Shown: piece after piece, positions 1 to 11,560 of the stretch
Layout of the letters: every line of letters starts with the position of its first letter
Numbering within the stretch: the stretch's first letter is position 1
Assembly (NCBI RefSeq): GCF_000208745.1
Contig: NC_030854.1
Span: forward strand, 18,717,371-18,781,370
Reading direction: 5' to 3'
Source: Theobroma cacao
Lineage: Eukaryota > Streptophyta > Magnoliopsida > Malvales > Malvaceae
DNA: 64,000 nt
Made by a program: the position numbers and the translations under genes
The notes under the pieces: model-generated
The model's database searches: none
The model's input: only the letters and a program-made list of their open reading frames with translations
Told to the model about the DNA's origin: nothing

Positions 1-20
1 TATATATATATATATATATA
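1..20. repeat. TA microsatellite at window edge
   Basis: The first 20 bases are a pure (TA)n run cut by the window edge. The stretch from here to about 110 is AT-rich and I see nothing else in it. Confidence 0.9.
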
Positions 21-111
21 TTTTAAGTCAAACTTAGCACCACAAAATCAAGCCAATATATCTATAATAAAAATGAAAAATTTACCTTGTTATGAATAGC
101 CACTCCCTCCA

Positions 112-176
112 ACACCGAAACGGTGTCGTTTTGTAATTAAAAGGGGTTTTGGGTGAGTCAAAACGGTGCCATTTTT
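112..176. promoter_or_regulatory. Paired AAACGGTG(T/C)C motifs, possible transposon promoter
   Basis: Two near-identical motifs, AAACGGTGTCGTTTT at about 118-132 and AAAACGGTGCCATTTTT near 160-176, flank a short spacer. Each is nearly self-complementary. Similar ACGACGTCGTTTT-type words are common at the 5' side of plant retrotransposon LTRs (recalled, not searched). A role as promoter of the repeat-rich unit that follows is inference. Confidence 0.3.
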
Positions 177-276
177 AACCTTTGGACCCTCCCTCTTTCT
201 TCACTCACCATTCCTCTCCCTTTCTCATTCTCGCCCGATCCTCACTGTCGTTGGCACTGCGTCACTTGCAGATCTG

Positions 277-720
277 GTGCCGCGCCAGCTGCCGTTCCTC
301 TCTCTCTGTTGCCGCGCCAGCCGCCGCTTCTCTCTCTCTTCCTCCGTTCGGTGCTCCTTCCTCTCGCGCCAGATCTTCACTGTTGCTGCTCCCTTTCTCT
401 CTAGTGCCGCGCCAGTCGCCGCTCCTCTCTCTTTGGTGCCGCGCCAGCCGCCGCTCCACTCTCTCTTCCCCCGTTCGGTGCTCCTTCCCCTCTCGCCAGA
501 TCTTCACTGCTGCTGCTCCCTTTCTCTCTAGTGCCGCGCCAGTCGCCGCTCCTCTCTCTTTGGTGCCGCGCCAGCCGCCGCTCCACTCTCTCTTCCCCCG
601 TTCGGTGCTCCTTCCCCTCTCGCCAGATCTTCACTGCTGCTGCTCCCTTTCTCTCTAGTGCCGCGCCAGTCGCCGCTCCTCTCTCTTTGGTGCCGCGCCA
701 GCCGCCGCTCTCTCTCTCTT
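277..720. repeat. 127-bp tandem repeat, about 3.5 copies
   Basis: Units begin with GTGCCGCGCCAG at 277, 404, 531 and 658, exactly 127 bp apart. The last unit breaks off near 720. The units are pyrimidine-rich on the + strand. Because 127 is not a multiple of 3, the same peptide appears in each + frame in turn and each unit supplies a stop, so the overlapping ORFs here are a by-product of the repeat and not evidence of a gene. The host sequence may be an LTR or a non-coding transcript; I cannot tell which. Confidence 0.9.
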
Positions 721-892
721 CCTCCTCCGATTTCTTTTGTGGATTTTTTTATGTGGCTGCTGGAATTTTTGTTGCAGGTTTCTCCCCCCTTTCTGTTGCT
801 CGGATCCCCCTCCCATTTATACCCGATTTCTGGGCTCTAGAGGGGGCACTCTCCATTGCCTCATCCCTGGGCATCAGGGGGGCAATTCCACT

Positions 893-968
893 ACCCTGCC
901 AGACGCGAAAAATTCACGTCTGGCAGGGTGAGGGAGGTGCCTGGCAGGGTGCGTCCGCACCCTGCCAG
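893..968. repeat. Two adjacent hairpins from one 10-mer
   Basis: ACCCTGCCAG occurs at 893 and 959, and its reverse complement CTGGCAGGGT at 920 and 941. The first pair forms a 13-bp perfect stem (893-905 with 917-929). The second forms a 13-bp perfect stem with a 2-nt loop (941-953 with 956-968). The order A, A', A', A also allows a larger cruciform. Confidence 0.85.
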
Positions 969-980
969 TCGTACCTCTCT

Positions 981-1012
981 CTTTTTTCATTTTTCATTTT
1001 TCATTTTTCATT
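981..1012 (+). repeat. (TTTTTCA)n minisatellite
   Basis: About four copies of a 7-mer, TTTTTCA, follow the hairpins. The stretch to 1,168 has no recognised gene. Confidence 0.8.
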
Positions 1013-1167
1013 TATATATTTTTTACTCTGTTTTTTACTTGTAATTTAGTGTCTACAAACGCAAAGGTAACATTCCAAAGGGTTCTGCACCAAAGTGTCC
1101 CAAGCTTGGTGGCAACAGTGGAAAGTATCCAGTTGCTATGTTATTATTTGTTTTTCCGTAGTTAGAG

Positions 1168-2335
1168 TAATAATAGAGGTGGAGCTAGGTAACTTTGGGG
1201 GCCAAAGATAGAGGAATAAAGATTAAAAATTTTAAAAACTAATATGTTAAACTTAACCAACAATCAAAAGATTAATAATAGAAATTAATTTTATATAACA
1301 TGTAAATTAAGAAAAGAAAGACTTACAATAGTCCTTTAAGAAAGTTGTGCTTGACCATATATTATGGATTCAAATTCACCAATTATTGAGTATATACTGA
1401 AAAACATCTATTTCTTTAGGATTGAGTCTTGAATGTTTTGATTCACAATACTCTTGTTCATCAATTAAAGCATCGAGGATTGGTGACTCAAGTGTAGGAG
1501 AATCATTTGAATGATTTGCATTTTTCTTTTAAAAAATTTATCAATTGTTTTCAACTTACTCATATTTTAATCAAACTTGAAAAAAAAAAAACTAATATAG
1601 TCAACATCTTATATTCTTATTTTATTTCTATTTAAACTTATAATACTAAATATAAAACCATAATACATAAAATGTAAATACTTAAATACGATATACATGA
1701 TTAATAATTTCCTCTTGTATAATCAGGATTGTTTAAAAACTATATATTCAAGATAATTTCTTTTTAACTAAATATAAAACGCGAAACATATAAAAAGGAT
1801 TTATTTAAGGCAATTTTCTTTAATATAATTAGGATTACTAAGAAAATGATATATTGATTAAAATTTAAGCAACAGTGCAACACTACAATTTATATATGAG
1901 AACTAAATAATAATTTTCTAATTTTTAAAGGTTAAAATCATAGAAAATAAAATCTACGTAATAGAAAAAAGAAGAATATGGCTAATAGAAGATATAACCG
2001 ACATATGACATAACAAAAAGAAAAAAATATATGGTTGATGGTTCGTAAAAATTTGGAGAAGAAAGACTATAGAAACTTAGAACATATGAGCAAATAGAAT
2101 AAAAAATAATAATAATATAAATAGAAAGAAGAAAACAAAAAAAACTTTAAAATTGAGTGAGGCATGTGGGATCATTTTGTTATTCTTTATTTATATTAAT
2201 TATTAAATAAAAAATTATTTTGAAGGAGCGATTAAGAGAACATAAAAAAAATTTTAAAAATTTTATATGATAGAAAACAAATTTTAAAAATTTTGTTAAG
2301 AGCCACAGCCCTCTATAACTAAAAGAAGATTTGCC
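1168..2335. mobile_element. AT-rich non-autonomous element, tentative
   Basis: The left side reads GAGGTGGAGCTAGG followed by GGGGGCCAAAG, and the right side (about 2,280-2,330) carries AAATTTTAAAAATTTTG then GCCACAGCCCTCTATAAC. Read on the opposite strand this resembles the left end. Such pairs are common ends of old plant repeats. The body is AT-rich with no credible ORF. The borders are approximate and the classification is weak. Confidence 0.3.
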
Positions 2336-2499
2336 ATTGAGTAATGATTGCATGTTCATTTTGAAGGCATTGTAAGGATTGAATGACCTTGTTGGTCGTG
2401 TTGTTTTAGCTTTTTTGCTTATCCTATACCAAGAACTCATTGTTGAAGTTTAGTGATGACATAATTTTACGGATTTTGACTTTATTTTTCTAAAAAAAA

Positions 2500-3300
2500 G
2501 TAAAATCTCTTAACCTTCTTAAGTTTTGACCATAATTTCACATGGGTTTATCAGTATTCGAAATGGACAATCCGTCCTAAAAGAATATCTTTCGTTGGGC
2601 ACATAAGTCAAGTCGTTAGTCAATCGTCGATATTTCCATTAGTTAAAAAATGTGGCAATATTTCTTGAACAAATTTACCCTTTATTACTTTTAAAAATTA
2701 CCACACTATATAAACTATAATTTTTCATTTTTAAAAATTTTTCTCTCTTATTAAAACAAATTCTCTTTACCTTACCTTTCGTTGGTTAACCATCTTGAGG
2801 TTGGATTTGGCCATGGAATGCTAGATTCGGTCGAATCTCCCCAAGAGGAGTGCTATCTGGGTGCACTTCCTTAGGGGGGAACGTCGGTTAGAGGGAAACG
2901 AAGCCCCAAATTGCGTTCTTCTAAGGGTGCATAATCTGGCCATGCTCTCTTTCCTCTGAGCGAGTGTTGAGATCACGTTCCCCTAAGGAAGCACGATTTG
3001 AGGGAGCGCGACCCTAGGGGAGTGAGCCCAAAGTGCACTCGTCTTGAGGAAATCAAGTCAGATTTGACATTCCACAGCTTGATCCAACTGCAAGGTGGTC
3101 GGTCAGGGTAAAGGAACATCGTCGATCAATGTGAGAGAAAAAAATGGTGAAAAAGAAGAGAGAGAGAAAAAAGGTATTTTAGACTTTTTACGTTTGCCTA
3201 TTAACATCATTTACACATTTAGGGTGGACTGTCCATTTTGAATATTAATGGATCTGTGTGAAATTATGACTAAAATTTAGAGGGGGTCAAGGTATTTTAC
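2500..3300. mobile_element. Non-autonomous MULE-like element (MITE)
   Basis: The ends are inverted repeats of about 80 bp: 2,500-2,582 starts GTAAAATCTCTTAACC, and the reverse complement of 3,221-3,300 starts GTAAAATACCTTGACC, with long shared blocks such as CATAATTTCACA. Flanking 9-mers (2,491-2,499 TAAAAAAAA; 3,301-3,309 TTAAAAAAT) match at 7 of 9, compatible with a Mutator-type duplication in a low-complexity site. The interior (2,780-3,110) is GC-richer and contains a second inverted motif (CTTCCTTAGGGG near 2,866, CCCCTAAGGAAG near 2,979). No transposase ORF is present. Confidence 0.6.
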
Positions 3301-3378
3301 TTAAAAAATAATTATTTCTCACCACGTTTTTAGTTTCCACCACATTATCACTTCCTACCATGTTAGCTATTGCCATAT

Positions 3379-4764
3379 TTTTAGATTTATAGCTTTCAAA
3401 TTGATCTCATGTTTTGAAATAACAAAAGTAAATGATCAAAATTTCATCTATGTTTTGAAAAATCAAGCCTAGACATCCCATAGCACTTTCAAATGAGTTT
3501 GAAAAGAAGAACAATGAAAAAAGACTTTGAAAATGCTTTCTGGTCTAAATCTATTGATATATGTTCATCATATATTGATACATTTGGATAAGTATCGATA
3601 GAAATTGAAATCTATCCAATACATTTTCTTGAGAAAAGTCAAAATTCGCAAAGTCAAACTCATTCTATTGATACAGTCTTAAAATGTATCGATAGAAATT
3701 TACCAAAATACTCATTGCCTCAAAAGTATCGACACATTATTAACAAATGTATCGATACATTTCAACAAAATGCTCACTGCCTCAAAAGTATCGATACATT
3801 AACAAATGTGTTGATACATTAACAGATATATCGATATATTAACAGATGTATCGATACATTCTTAATAGAATGGTCAAACCCTTGCAGTCAAGTCCAAAAG
3901 TGTCGATGCATCCCAAAATGTATAAGTAGATTTTCGCGGGAATTCAAAATAAAAGCAAAAATGTATCAATACATCCATACATGTATTGATACAATATAAC
4001 TATTAGAGCCTAGAATGAAGAGAAAAACAGCTATTTTCACATTTAATGCATCTCTAACTAGCTTTGAAGCTTCGGCAACTACAAATACAAGCTTCTACCA
4101 CATTTTTTACGGTTGGAAGACTTTATAACACAATTCCAAGAGAAGAATTCAGCCCAAATTATTCAATACTCTTTGTTCACCTTTTCTAGCATTTAAGTCT
4201 TTTATTGTACCATTTATTGAGCTTTTATTACTTATTTTCTTTCTCACCAAACATTGTACTTAATCCACTACTCAACCTTTAAGAGGCATTCTAGCTGCAC
4301 ATATCTCTATTATTGTATTTCCTTGAGTGGTTATACCTTAATCGATTGAAAAGATAGTATTTGAGTGATTATACCTTAACCAAGATAAAATATAAATTGG
4401 TTGTGCTTGAAACATAAAAGGCATTGAATTGAAAGGTTATGCTTGATCCACAAAAGGCATTGTATTGAACTTTATTTAAATAGTAGATTTTAAATTCCTT
4501 AGTAAAGCTAAGGGAGAGGACATAGGCAAAGAAGCTGAACCTCTATAAATTCTTATGTTGTTCAATCTCTTCAATCTTTTCAATTTCTTTCAAATTGATT
4601 TTATATTAATTCATCTTTTTTCACAAAACTTTATTGTCTTTATTTAAATAAAAAAAGATCTTACTCTATAAAATTTTAAAAATTTTTAAATTGAAAGGAT
4701 TTATTCAAAAGATTGCAATTCACCCCCTATTGAAATTATTCACATTAAGCTTATTGCACTAACA
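3379..4764 (+). repeat. 5' LTR of the copia element
   Basis: It is homologous over its whole length to 30,079-31,399. It ends ...CACTAACA directly before the primer-binding site. Its start has decayed from the TGTTTGATTT seen in the 3' copy. In an 86-bp block that I aligned by hand near the LTR starts I count 7 differences, so the insertion is old. It holds an array of TATCGATA palindromes (about 3,550-3,990) with extra units compared with the 3' LTR, which explains much of the length difference (1,386 versus 1,321 bp). Confidence 0.8.
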
Positions 4765-4766
4765 AT

Positions 4767-4780
4767 TGGTATCAGAGTTA
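4767..4780 (+). promoter_or_regulatory. Primer-binding site (initiator Met tRNA)
   Basis: TGGTATCAGAG, two bases after the LTR end, is complementary to the 3' end of plant initiator methionine tRNA, the usual primer for copia reverse transcription. Confidence 0.85.
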
Positions 4781-4842
4781 AAGCTCAATCTTACAAGTCT
4801 AAAAACCTTGAGTGATCCAAAAGCAAAGCTCAACACATCAAG

Positions 4843-6223
4843 ATGGAATCCACTTTAGCTATTTTTGGTGAAAGGCACTCAACTCATAGCCTTTCATTCT
4901 TCTTAGGTACGAATTACCCTTATTGGAAGAAAAGAATAGAGATGTTCATTCAATTAGTAGATCTTGAAGTTTGAAATGTTATTTAAGATAGTTTCTATGT
5001 ACCCAGTAGATAAGTAAATGGAGAAACAATTGTTAAAACTAGGAAAAAATGGGATGACAAAGAAAAGAAGTTGATACAACCAAATGACAAAGCTTTCAAT
5101 ACTTTTCTTTGTTTTCTTCGTGCTAGTGAGTTCAATGAAGTATCCATGTGTGAAACTACAAAATAAATTTGAGATACCTTAAAAACAACCTACGAGGGAA
5201 CAAATCAAGTTAAGGAATCCAAAATAGGACTTTTCACATGTGACTATAAGTTATTTAGGATGAAAGAAGGTGAGACTGTAAACTAAATGTATGAGTGATT
5301 TACCAACATAGTTGGAGGTTTGAAGGCCTTAGGAAAAGATTTCCCAAATATCCAATTAGTTAAAAGATGCTTTATAGTCTTCTTAAGTCATCGAGACCAA
5401 AAGTGATAACCATAGAGGAAGCAAGAAACCTAAATGATTTTAAACTAGAAAAGCTTGTAGGATCCTTACTTACTTATGAGATGACCTTGAAAAATGAAAA
5501 TGTTATTCTAAATGCTGAAAAGAAAGAGAATATTAAGAAGAAAGGGATAACTTTAAAATACATAATTGATGAAGATGAGAAGAACATAGGAAATGAGAAT
5601 AAAGAAGATAAAGACATAGCCATGCTAGCTAAGAGGTTTAGCAAATTCATAAGGATGAACTATAGAGGTAAGAGACCCTTTAGAAGAGATATGCCAAAAG
5701 GAGAACATAGTAAAGATCACTTGATATGCTATGAGTGTAGAAAACTAAGACACAACAAGTATAAGTACCCAAATAAGAAGAGTGCCTCAAAGAACTTCAA
5801 GAAGAAAGCCACGGTTGCCACTTGGAGTGATAGTGATGACTTTCAAGATGAAGAAGATGAAGTTGCCAACATTTGCTTCGTGGCACTAGAAGACACCAAG
5901 ATATGCTTTACTTCCCGTGATCCTAGTTCATGCACTTTAAATCAATACTCATATGCATTTAATGAATTACAAGATGCATATGAAGACATAGTATTTGAGT
6001 TTGAAAAAAAGACGTTGAAATACAAGAACATCATATCCAAGCTTAAGGTAGAAAATGAATTCTTAATCAAGAAAAAAATTGAACTAAAAAGCTTAGTCAA
6101 GGACTTGAAAATTGAGAGAAATGAATTGAAAAAGAAAAATGAGAATTTGCATATCACATTTTCAAAATTCAACATGAGTCAACGAAAATTGAATGACATG
6201 CTAAAACACAAAAGTATTCTTTG
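4843..6223 (+). pseudogene. Copia gag remnant
   Basis: Translation from the ATG at 4,843 gives a gag-like start with the F-x-G-x-N-Y-x-Y-W-K signature of copia capsids. Several in-frame stops occur between 4,970 and 5,300. The longest open piece (5,367-6,224) carries a zinc-knuckle relic CYECRKLRHNKYKY near 5,725-5,770, where the last cysteine has become tyrosine, followed by an acidic stretch and a long Lys/Glu-rich probable coiled coil (about 5,980-6,220). The capsid would package element RNA. Many stops look like CAA/CAG to TAA/TAG or TGG to TGA transitions, the pattern left by deamination of methylated cytosine. Confidence 0.8.
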
Positions 6224-6239
6224 ACAAATAAGGAATAAG

Positions 6240-9200
6240 CTATAATGGCACTTAAAAGGAAACTCATTTTAAAAATTTCTTTATTAAAGAAAATGAAAAA
6301 CATGACTAATTCATTAGATGCATTTATTGTCATAAAATAGGACATTTTACTTATTTTTGTCCTTTGAAAACTACCATTTATAGTGGTAAGAAAATCAAAA
6401 GTGTATGGGTTCCAAAAGGTATTAAACCCCCACATGATAAGGTGATAAGATTGGAGTGGGTTCCAAAAGGAACCAAAGACATTAACTCATATGGACCCAA
6501 GAAAATTTGAGTACCAAAGTAAAAAATTTAAATTTTTGTCTTTGTAGGAGGAGCTCACTTGTTTAAAGTCAATAGCACAAGAAAGGGAAAATAGTATCTT
6601 GATAGTGGATGTTTTAGACACATAACCGAGACAAGGAGTCTTTCAAAGAATTAAGACCAAAGAAAGAAGGAAATGTAACATTTGGTGACAACTCAAAAGG
6701 TCATATTGAAGGTATTGGTACTATTGGTAAAAGCTCTTCCTCTCAAATTGAAAATGCTTTATTTGTAAATAGTCTTAAACATAACTTGTTAAGTGTTGGT
6801 CAACTTTGGGACAAGGGTTTTAGAGTCAGATTTGAATCATTGACTTGTCATGTTGTTGATATTAAAACTAATGAGATTCATTTTGTTGGTTATAGACAAG
6901 GCAATACATATGTTGTTTTCTTGGATGATTTATCTTCTAACAATATATGTTTCATGGTTAAAAGGAATGACGATAATTGGTTGTGGCATAGGAAACTAGA
7001 ACATGCTAGCATGAACACAATTTCGAAATTATTAACTCTAGACCTTGTAATAAGGCTTCCAAAGCTAAACTTTGAAAATGGCAAACTTTGTGATGCTTGT
7101 GCTAAAGGCAAACATAGGAGAAACTCATTTAAATCCAAAAAGGATGTAACCACTATCAGAGTCTTACAATTACTTCACATAAATCTTTTTGGGCCAACTA
7201 GGACCACTAATTTAGGTGGAAAGAATTACAATTTAGTAATAATGGATGACTATACTAGGTTTTTTTTAAGTTTACTTTTTTGCTCATAGGGATGAAGCTT
7301 TAAAAATCTTTACTTCTTTTTGCAAAAGAGTTGAAAATGAGAAAGGGTACAAAATAATAAGTGTTAAGAGTGACCATGGAAAAAAATTTGAAAACCTAGG
7401 CTTTGAGCAACTATGTGATGTAAATGGATATAGCCACAATTTTTCAACTCCTAGCACTCCATAACAAAATGAGGTAGTGGAAAGAAAAAATATAACTTTA
7501 AAAGAGATAGCTAGAACCATACTATGTGAGAATAATTTACTTGGTACTTCTAGACCAAAGCCATTAATACTTCTAGTTATATTGTTAATAAAGTAATGGT
7601 TAGGCCAAACTTGAAGAAAACTCCCTATGAACTTTACAAACGAAAGAAACCTAACATTGCTTACTTTCATCCATTTGTTTGCAAATGTTATGTATTGAAC
7701 AATGGAAAAGACACCCTTGAAAAATTTGATGCTAAAAGTGATGGAGGAATCTTTCTAAGATACTTTTTAACTTATAAAGCTTATAAAGTGTTTAATAAAA
7801 GGACTTTAATTGTTGAAGAATCTATTCATGTATTATTTGATGATTCTAACCCTCCTCATAGAAAGGAAAATTATATTGATGATGTAGGTATCCTTCAAGA
7901 ACAAATTGAAGAGCTTGATCTCAATATTGAAGGATCCAAAGTAAATGAAGAAGTAACACAAAACGAAGAGCAACAAATTGAACAACTTGTTGAAGAAGGT
8001 GAGCCTAGTTATCCAATGTTAAGAAAAGAGCTTGATGAAGGTAAAATCATTAGTGATCTTAATCAAGGGATAAAAACTAGAGCTAAAGTTCAAAATGTTT
8101 GTGAGTATGTTGCCTTTATTTCTCAAATTAAACCTAAAACTATTGATGAAACTTTAGATAATGACTATTGAATACTAGCTATTTAAGAAGAATTAAATGA
8201 ATTTGAAAGATGTCAAGTGTGGGAGTTAGTTCTTAGGCCAAATGATCATCCAATTGTAGGCACTAAATGGGTTTTAAGAAACAAAATGGATGCAAATGGA
8301 GCCACAACTAGAAACAAGGTAGGTTGGTTGCCAAAGGATATATTCAAGAGAAAAGAATAGATTATGATGAGATTTATGCTCCAATAGCTAGACTAAAGGC
8401 CATTAGGATGCTTTTAGCCTTTGCATGTTATATGTACTTCAAGCTATATCAAATGGATGTTAAGAGTGCTTTCCTTAATGGACTAATCAATGAATAAGTG
8501 TATGTTGAACAACCTCTTGATTTTGAAAGCTTTTCTTTTCCAAGTCATGTGTTTAGATTTACAAAAGCCTTATATGGTTTAACACAAGCTCCTAAAGCTT
8601 GGTATAAGACTTTATCAAAATTCTTAATCAAAAATGATTTTAATAAAGGGAAGGTTGATAAAACTTTTTTCATCAAAAGCAAAAGCAAAGACATTTTAAT
8701 TGTGCAAGTCTATGTTGATGATATATTTTTCCTTTTTTTACTATTACTGTGCTTCTTTGTCAAGAGTTTGCTAAGACTATGCAAGGAGAATTTGAGATGA
8801 GCATAATGGGTGAGCTAAACTACTTGCTTGGACTGCAAATTAAACAAAAGAAAGATAGAGCATTCATAAGTCAAGCTAAATATACAAAAGACGTGCTCAA
8901 GAAGTTTGGTATGGAAAGCATAAGAACAAACCACACTCCAATGAGCACTTCAACAATGCTTGACAAGGATGAAAAAGGTATGTCCATTGATCAAAAGCTT
9001 TATAGATCCAAGATTGGTTCCTTGCTTTATCTTACAGCTAGTAGATCGGACATAAGCTTTAGTGTAAGATTGTTGCTAGGTTTCAATCATCTCCTAGAAA
9101 ACCTCATTTAAGTGCTGTCAAAACTATCTATAGGTACTTAAAAGACACAACAAATATAGGAATATGGTATCCAAGGAGTTCCATCTTTGATCTCCATTTA

Positions 9201-9658
9201 TATTTTTATGTTGATTTTGGTGGATGCAAAATAGATGGAAAGAGCACATCCATCACATGTCAATTTCTAAGTAGTATATTGATTTCACGATATTCAAAGA
9301 AACAAAATAGTGTAGCTCAATCCACTACTAAAGTTGAATATGTGGCTGCTAGAAGTTGTTGTGCTTAAGTGTTATGGACAAAATAACAATTAGAAGATTA
9401 TGGACTAACCATGGAAAGAATTCTCATTAAATGTGACAATACTAGTGCCATAAATCTCACAAAGAATCCCATCCACATTCTAAAACCAAACATATAGAAA
9501 TAGTACATCATTTTATTAGAGATCATATTCAAAAAGGAGATGTTATTCTTAAATATGTAAGTACAAAAGACCAATTGGCTGACATTTTCACAAAAGCACT
9601 TGATAAGGAGCAGTTTTGCAAAATTAAAAGTGAATTAGGTCTAATGAATCCACCTTAG
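6240..9658 (+). pseudogene. Copia pol remnant: protease, integrase, RT, RNase H
   Basis: Domains appear in copia order on +. An aspartic protease relic with L-D-S-G lies near 6,600. A pre-integrase zinc domain spans 6,960-7,135 (LWHRKLEHAS, then LCDACAKGKH). The integrase core spans about 7,160-7,580 with VIMDDYTRF, SDHG and VERKN. Reverse transcriptase spans about 8,190-9,110, with QMDVKSAFLNG and the catalytic YVDDI at about 8,711. RNase H spans about 9,200-9,658, with VEYVAA and a C-terminal end MNPP at the stop. Stops and frameshifts are scattered, for instance near 7,289, 7,465, 8,171, 8,496 and 8,740. The gene order identifies Ty1/copia rather than gypsy. Confidence 0.9.
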
Positions 9659-9659
9659 A

Positions 9660-10080
9660 TGATGAGAATTTTAAAGCTGGTTGAGTATGACAAATGCTGA
9701 TGCAAAATATTTGACTATATGAAGCATGCATAATTATATTTATTGCTCACATCACATATAAATTTGCATGATGAGTGATTCTTGTTGAGCATATAGAAAA
9801 CAATGTCTTTGTGAAATTGATATGAATATTAGTCATTCACTCATATATACATTCATGTCCATTCATACGAACACCATATAATTCTTAAGGTATATAAAGA
9901 GGTTATTAAGAGAGCCAATTTTTTTTTTAACAAAATTCATGATTTAATGTTAAAAACTCACTTGCACTGGTTCTAGACAATGTCTCAAACTATTTTTAAA
10001 CAAAAATTTCACATTATTTTGATTACATAACATGTTTGGACCAAATCATGGAATTTTAGAAACGAAAAATCACTTTTTCA
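9660..10080 (+). other. Copia spacer between pol and the third-ORF leader
   Basis: AT-rich sequence after the RNase H stop. I see no ORF or RNA gene. By position it is the intergenic spacer that separates pol from the third ORF in Sireviruses. Confidence 0.5.
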
Positions 10081-10084
10081 AAGC

Positions 10085-10312
10085 TACAACGGCTCATGTA
10101 TTCATAATTTCCTCCATGTATCAATAGATCACCATTTTTATCGATATAATCTTTCTTATAGCCAAAATTAAAATCTTGTGATAAATGTATCGATACATGT
10201 AAGAACATGTATCGATAAATCACCAAATCTATCAATACATTTCCTCTAATAGCCAAAAATAAAAATCTGTAATGAATGTATCGATACACAAGCAAATGTA
10301 TCGATACATCGT
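10085..10312. repeat. ATCGAT palindrome array before the third ORF
   Basis: TGTATCGATACAT and close variants recur about every 25-35 bp, along with a longer repeat around ATAGCCAAAA(T/A)(T/A)AAAATCT. Equivalent arrays lie in both LTRs and at 19,690-20,075, where they also precede a third-ORF copy. The array is separated from its own ORF (28,136) by the MULE insertion. Confidence 0.8.
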
Positions 10313-10512
10313 GTGATTTTAAGCCTTTGACGAGTCATTTTCAAAATGACCCGCGACTCAAAAATTCAAAATTCTCTCAACTCCTTTGATTTTTATGTGA
10401 TTTTCTCTCGATTTGGTATTGATTAAAGTGTTTCTAAGGTGTTTTCCTTTATCGCAACACCATTTTTCTTCTCCTAAACACCAAATTTGGCCTAAAGTCA
10501 CACAAACCTTAG
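10313..10512 (+). other. Leader of the third ORF, left of the MULE
   Basis: This copia sequence lies between the palindrome array and the MULE. It resumes at 28,018 on the other side of the MULE and reaches the third ORF at 28,136. No ORF of its own is seen. Confidence 0.5.
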
Positions 10513-11089
10513 TTTTAAAATGAGAAATTTTTTCAAATAGGCCTCATGCATAAGGTGTTTTTGAGAATGGTCCTCCTTATAATTTTAACTGTTTTAGCCA
10601 AGAGAAAAAAAATTGGATAAAATTATCCTTAATGAAACCGACCCATTCGCTAGGCTCCGCGCCTCAACTAGTCGATTTTCATCGAGAGACCGTACATATC
10701 CTTTATATGAAACCTATTAACGGGTCAAGTATGTCCTTTATATGGACCACAACTCTTTGATTTTCATCGAGAGACCGTACATATCCTCAGAAGCAATTCT
10801 GTTAAAAGTATTCCTCGACAGTTTAACTTTCGAGCATTTTTACAGTGGTAGGAGCCTTTTAGTGTGGTTATTATTCGCATAAAGGTAGTTCACATATTAA
10901 GCAGTGTGAGGAAGTTGACATTACGCTCAGAAAGGTATAATATTTTTTTATGAATTTTTTATTTTATTTTGAACCATGGGGAGAAATGGTTATTGTTCAT
11001 GTTTAGGGTTAAGGTTTTTGAGCATAAACCTATACATATTGCTTGTTCATATTGATATTCTTGTTGTTTAAAATTTTTGAATATAAACA

Positions 11090-11560
11090 TGAAGGTGGTA
11101 TTGTTGGTGTTGTTGGGGTGAAAAGGTGACCGGCCATGCGTGACTAGTTGATATGTATGTGTTATGACCCTTTGTTAGGAATTCGGTTGAGGGTTTAGAT
11201 ATTGCATGAGTGAGGCTGCTTAGGTGGTTGGCACCTTTTGCGTGAGTGAATTTTGGCATGGGGTCACGTAGGGTTTGCGTGATTGTAAAAGGGTTTAACT
11301 TTACGTAACTGATTGATAGGTCTTTGCGTGACTGATTTTTAGGTTATTACATGAATATTGTTCAGGCATGGCGTCAGTTAGTGTGTGTGTGATTCGATTA
11401 GTTGTTCTTAAAATTGCATGACTTGTTTATAAATCATTGTGTGATTTAATGTTAGTAATTGCATGACTAATTTACTAGGCATTGCGTGACTCTTGTTGTA
11501 GGAAATTGCACGAGTGTCATAACTGCATGAAATTTATCTGCATGGCATTGCATGATCGAC
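11090..11560 (+). repeat. Left subterminal array of GCGTGACT-like words
   Basis: Degenerate copies of TTGCGTGACT, TTGCATGACT and GCGTGAGTGA recur every 25-50 bp, often after TTAGGCA or TAGTTGATA. The orientation is G-rich on +. Matching arrays at the right end of the MULE are in the opposite orientation. The repeats are too diverged for a simple tandem array. Confidence 0.7.

Noticed and set aside
153..1049. Long overlapping ORFs in three + frames and two - frames
   Set aside because: All are produced by the 127-bp repeat, whose unit length shifts the frame each time; the peptides are the same sequence seen in different frames and end at repeat-borne stops.
7284..7670. Minus-strand 128-aa ORF in pol
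   Set aside because: It is the shadow of the integrase coding sequence on the other strand.
4843..9658. Recoding of in-frame stops in the copia element
   Set aside because: Stops are numerous, in many positions and accompanied by frameshifts and lost zinc ligands, so decay is the simpler reading.
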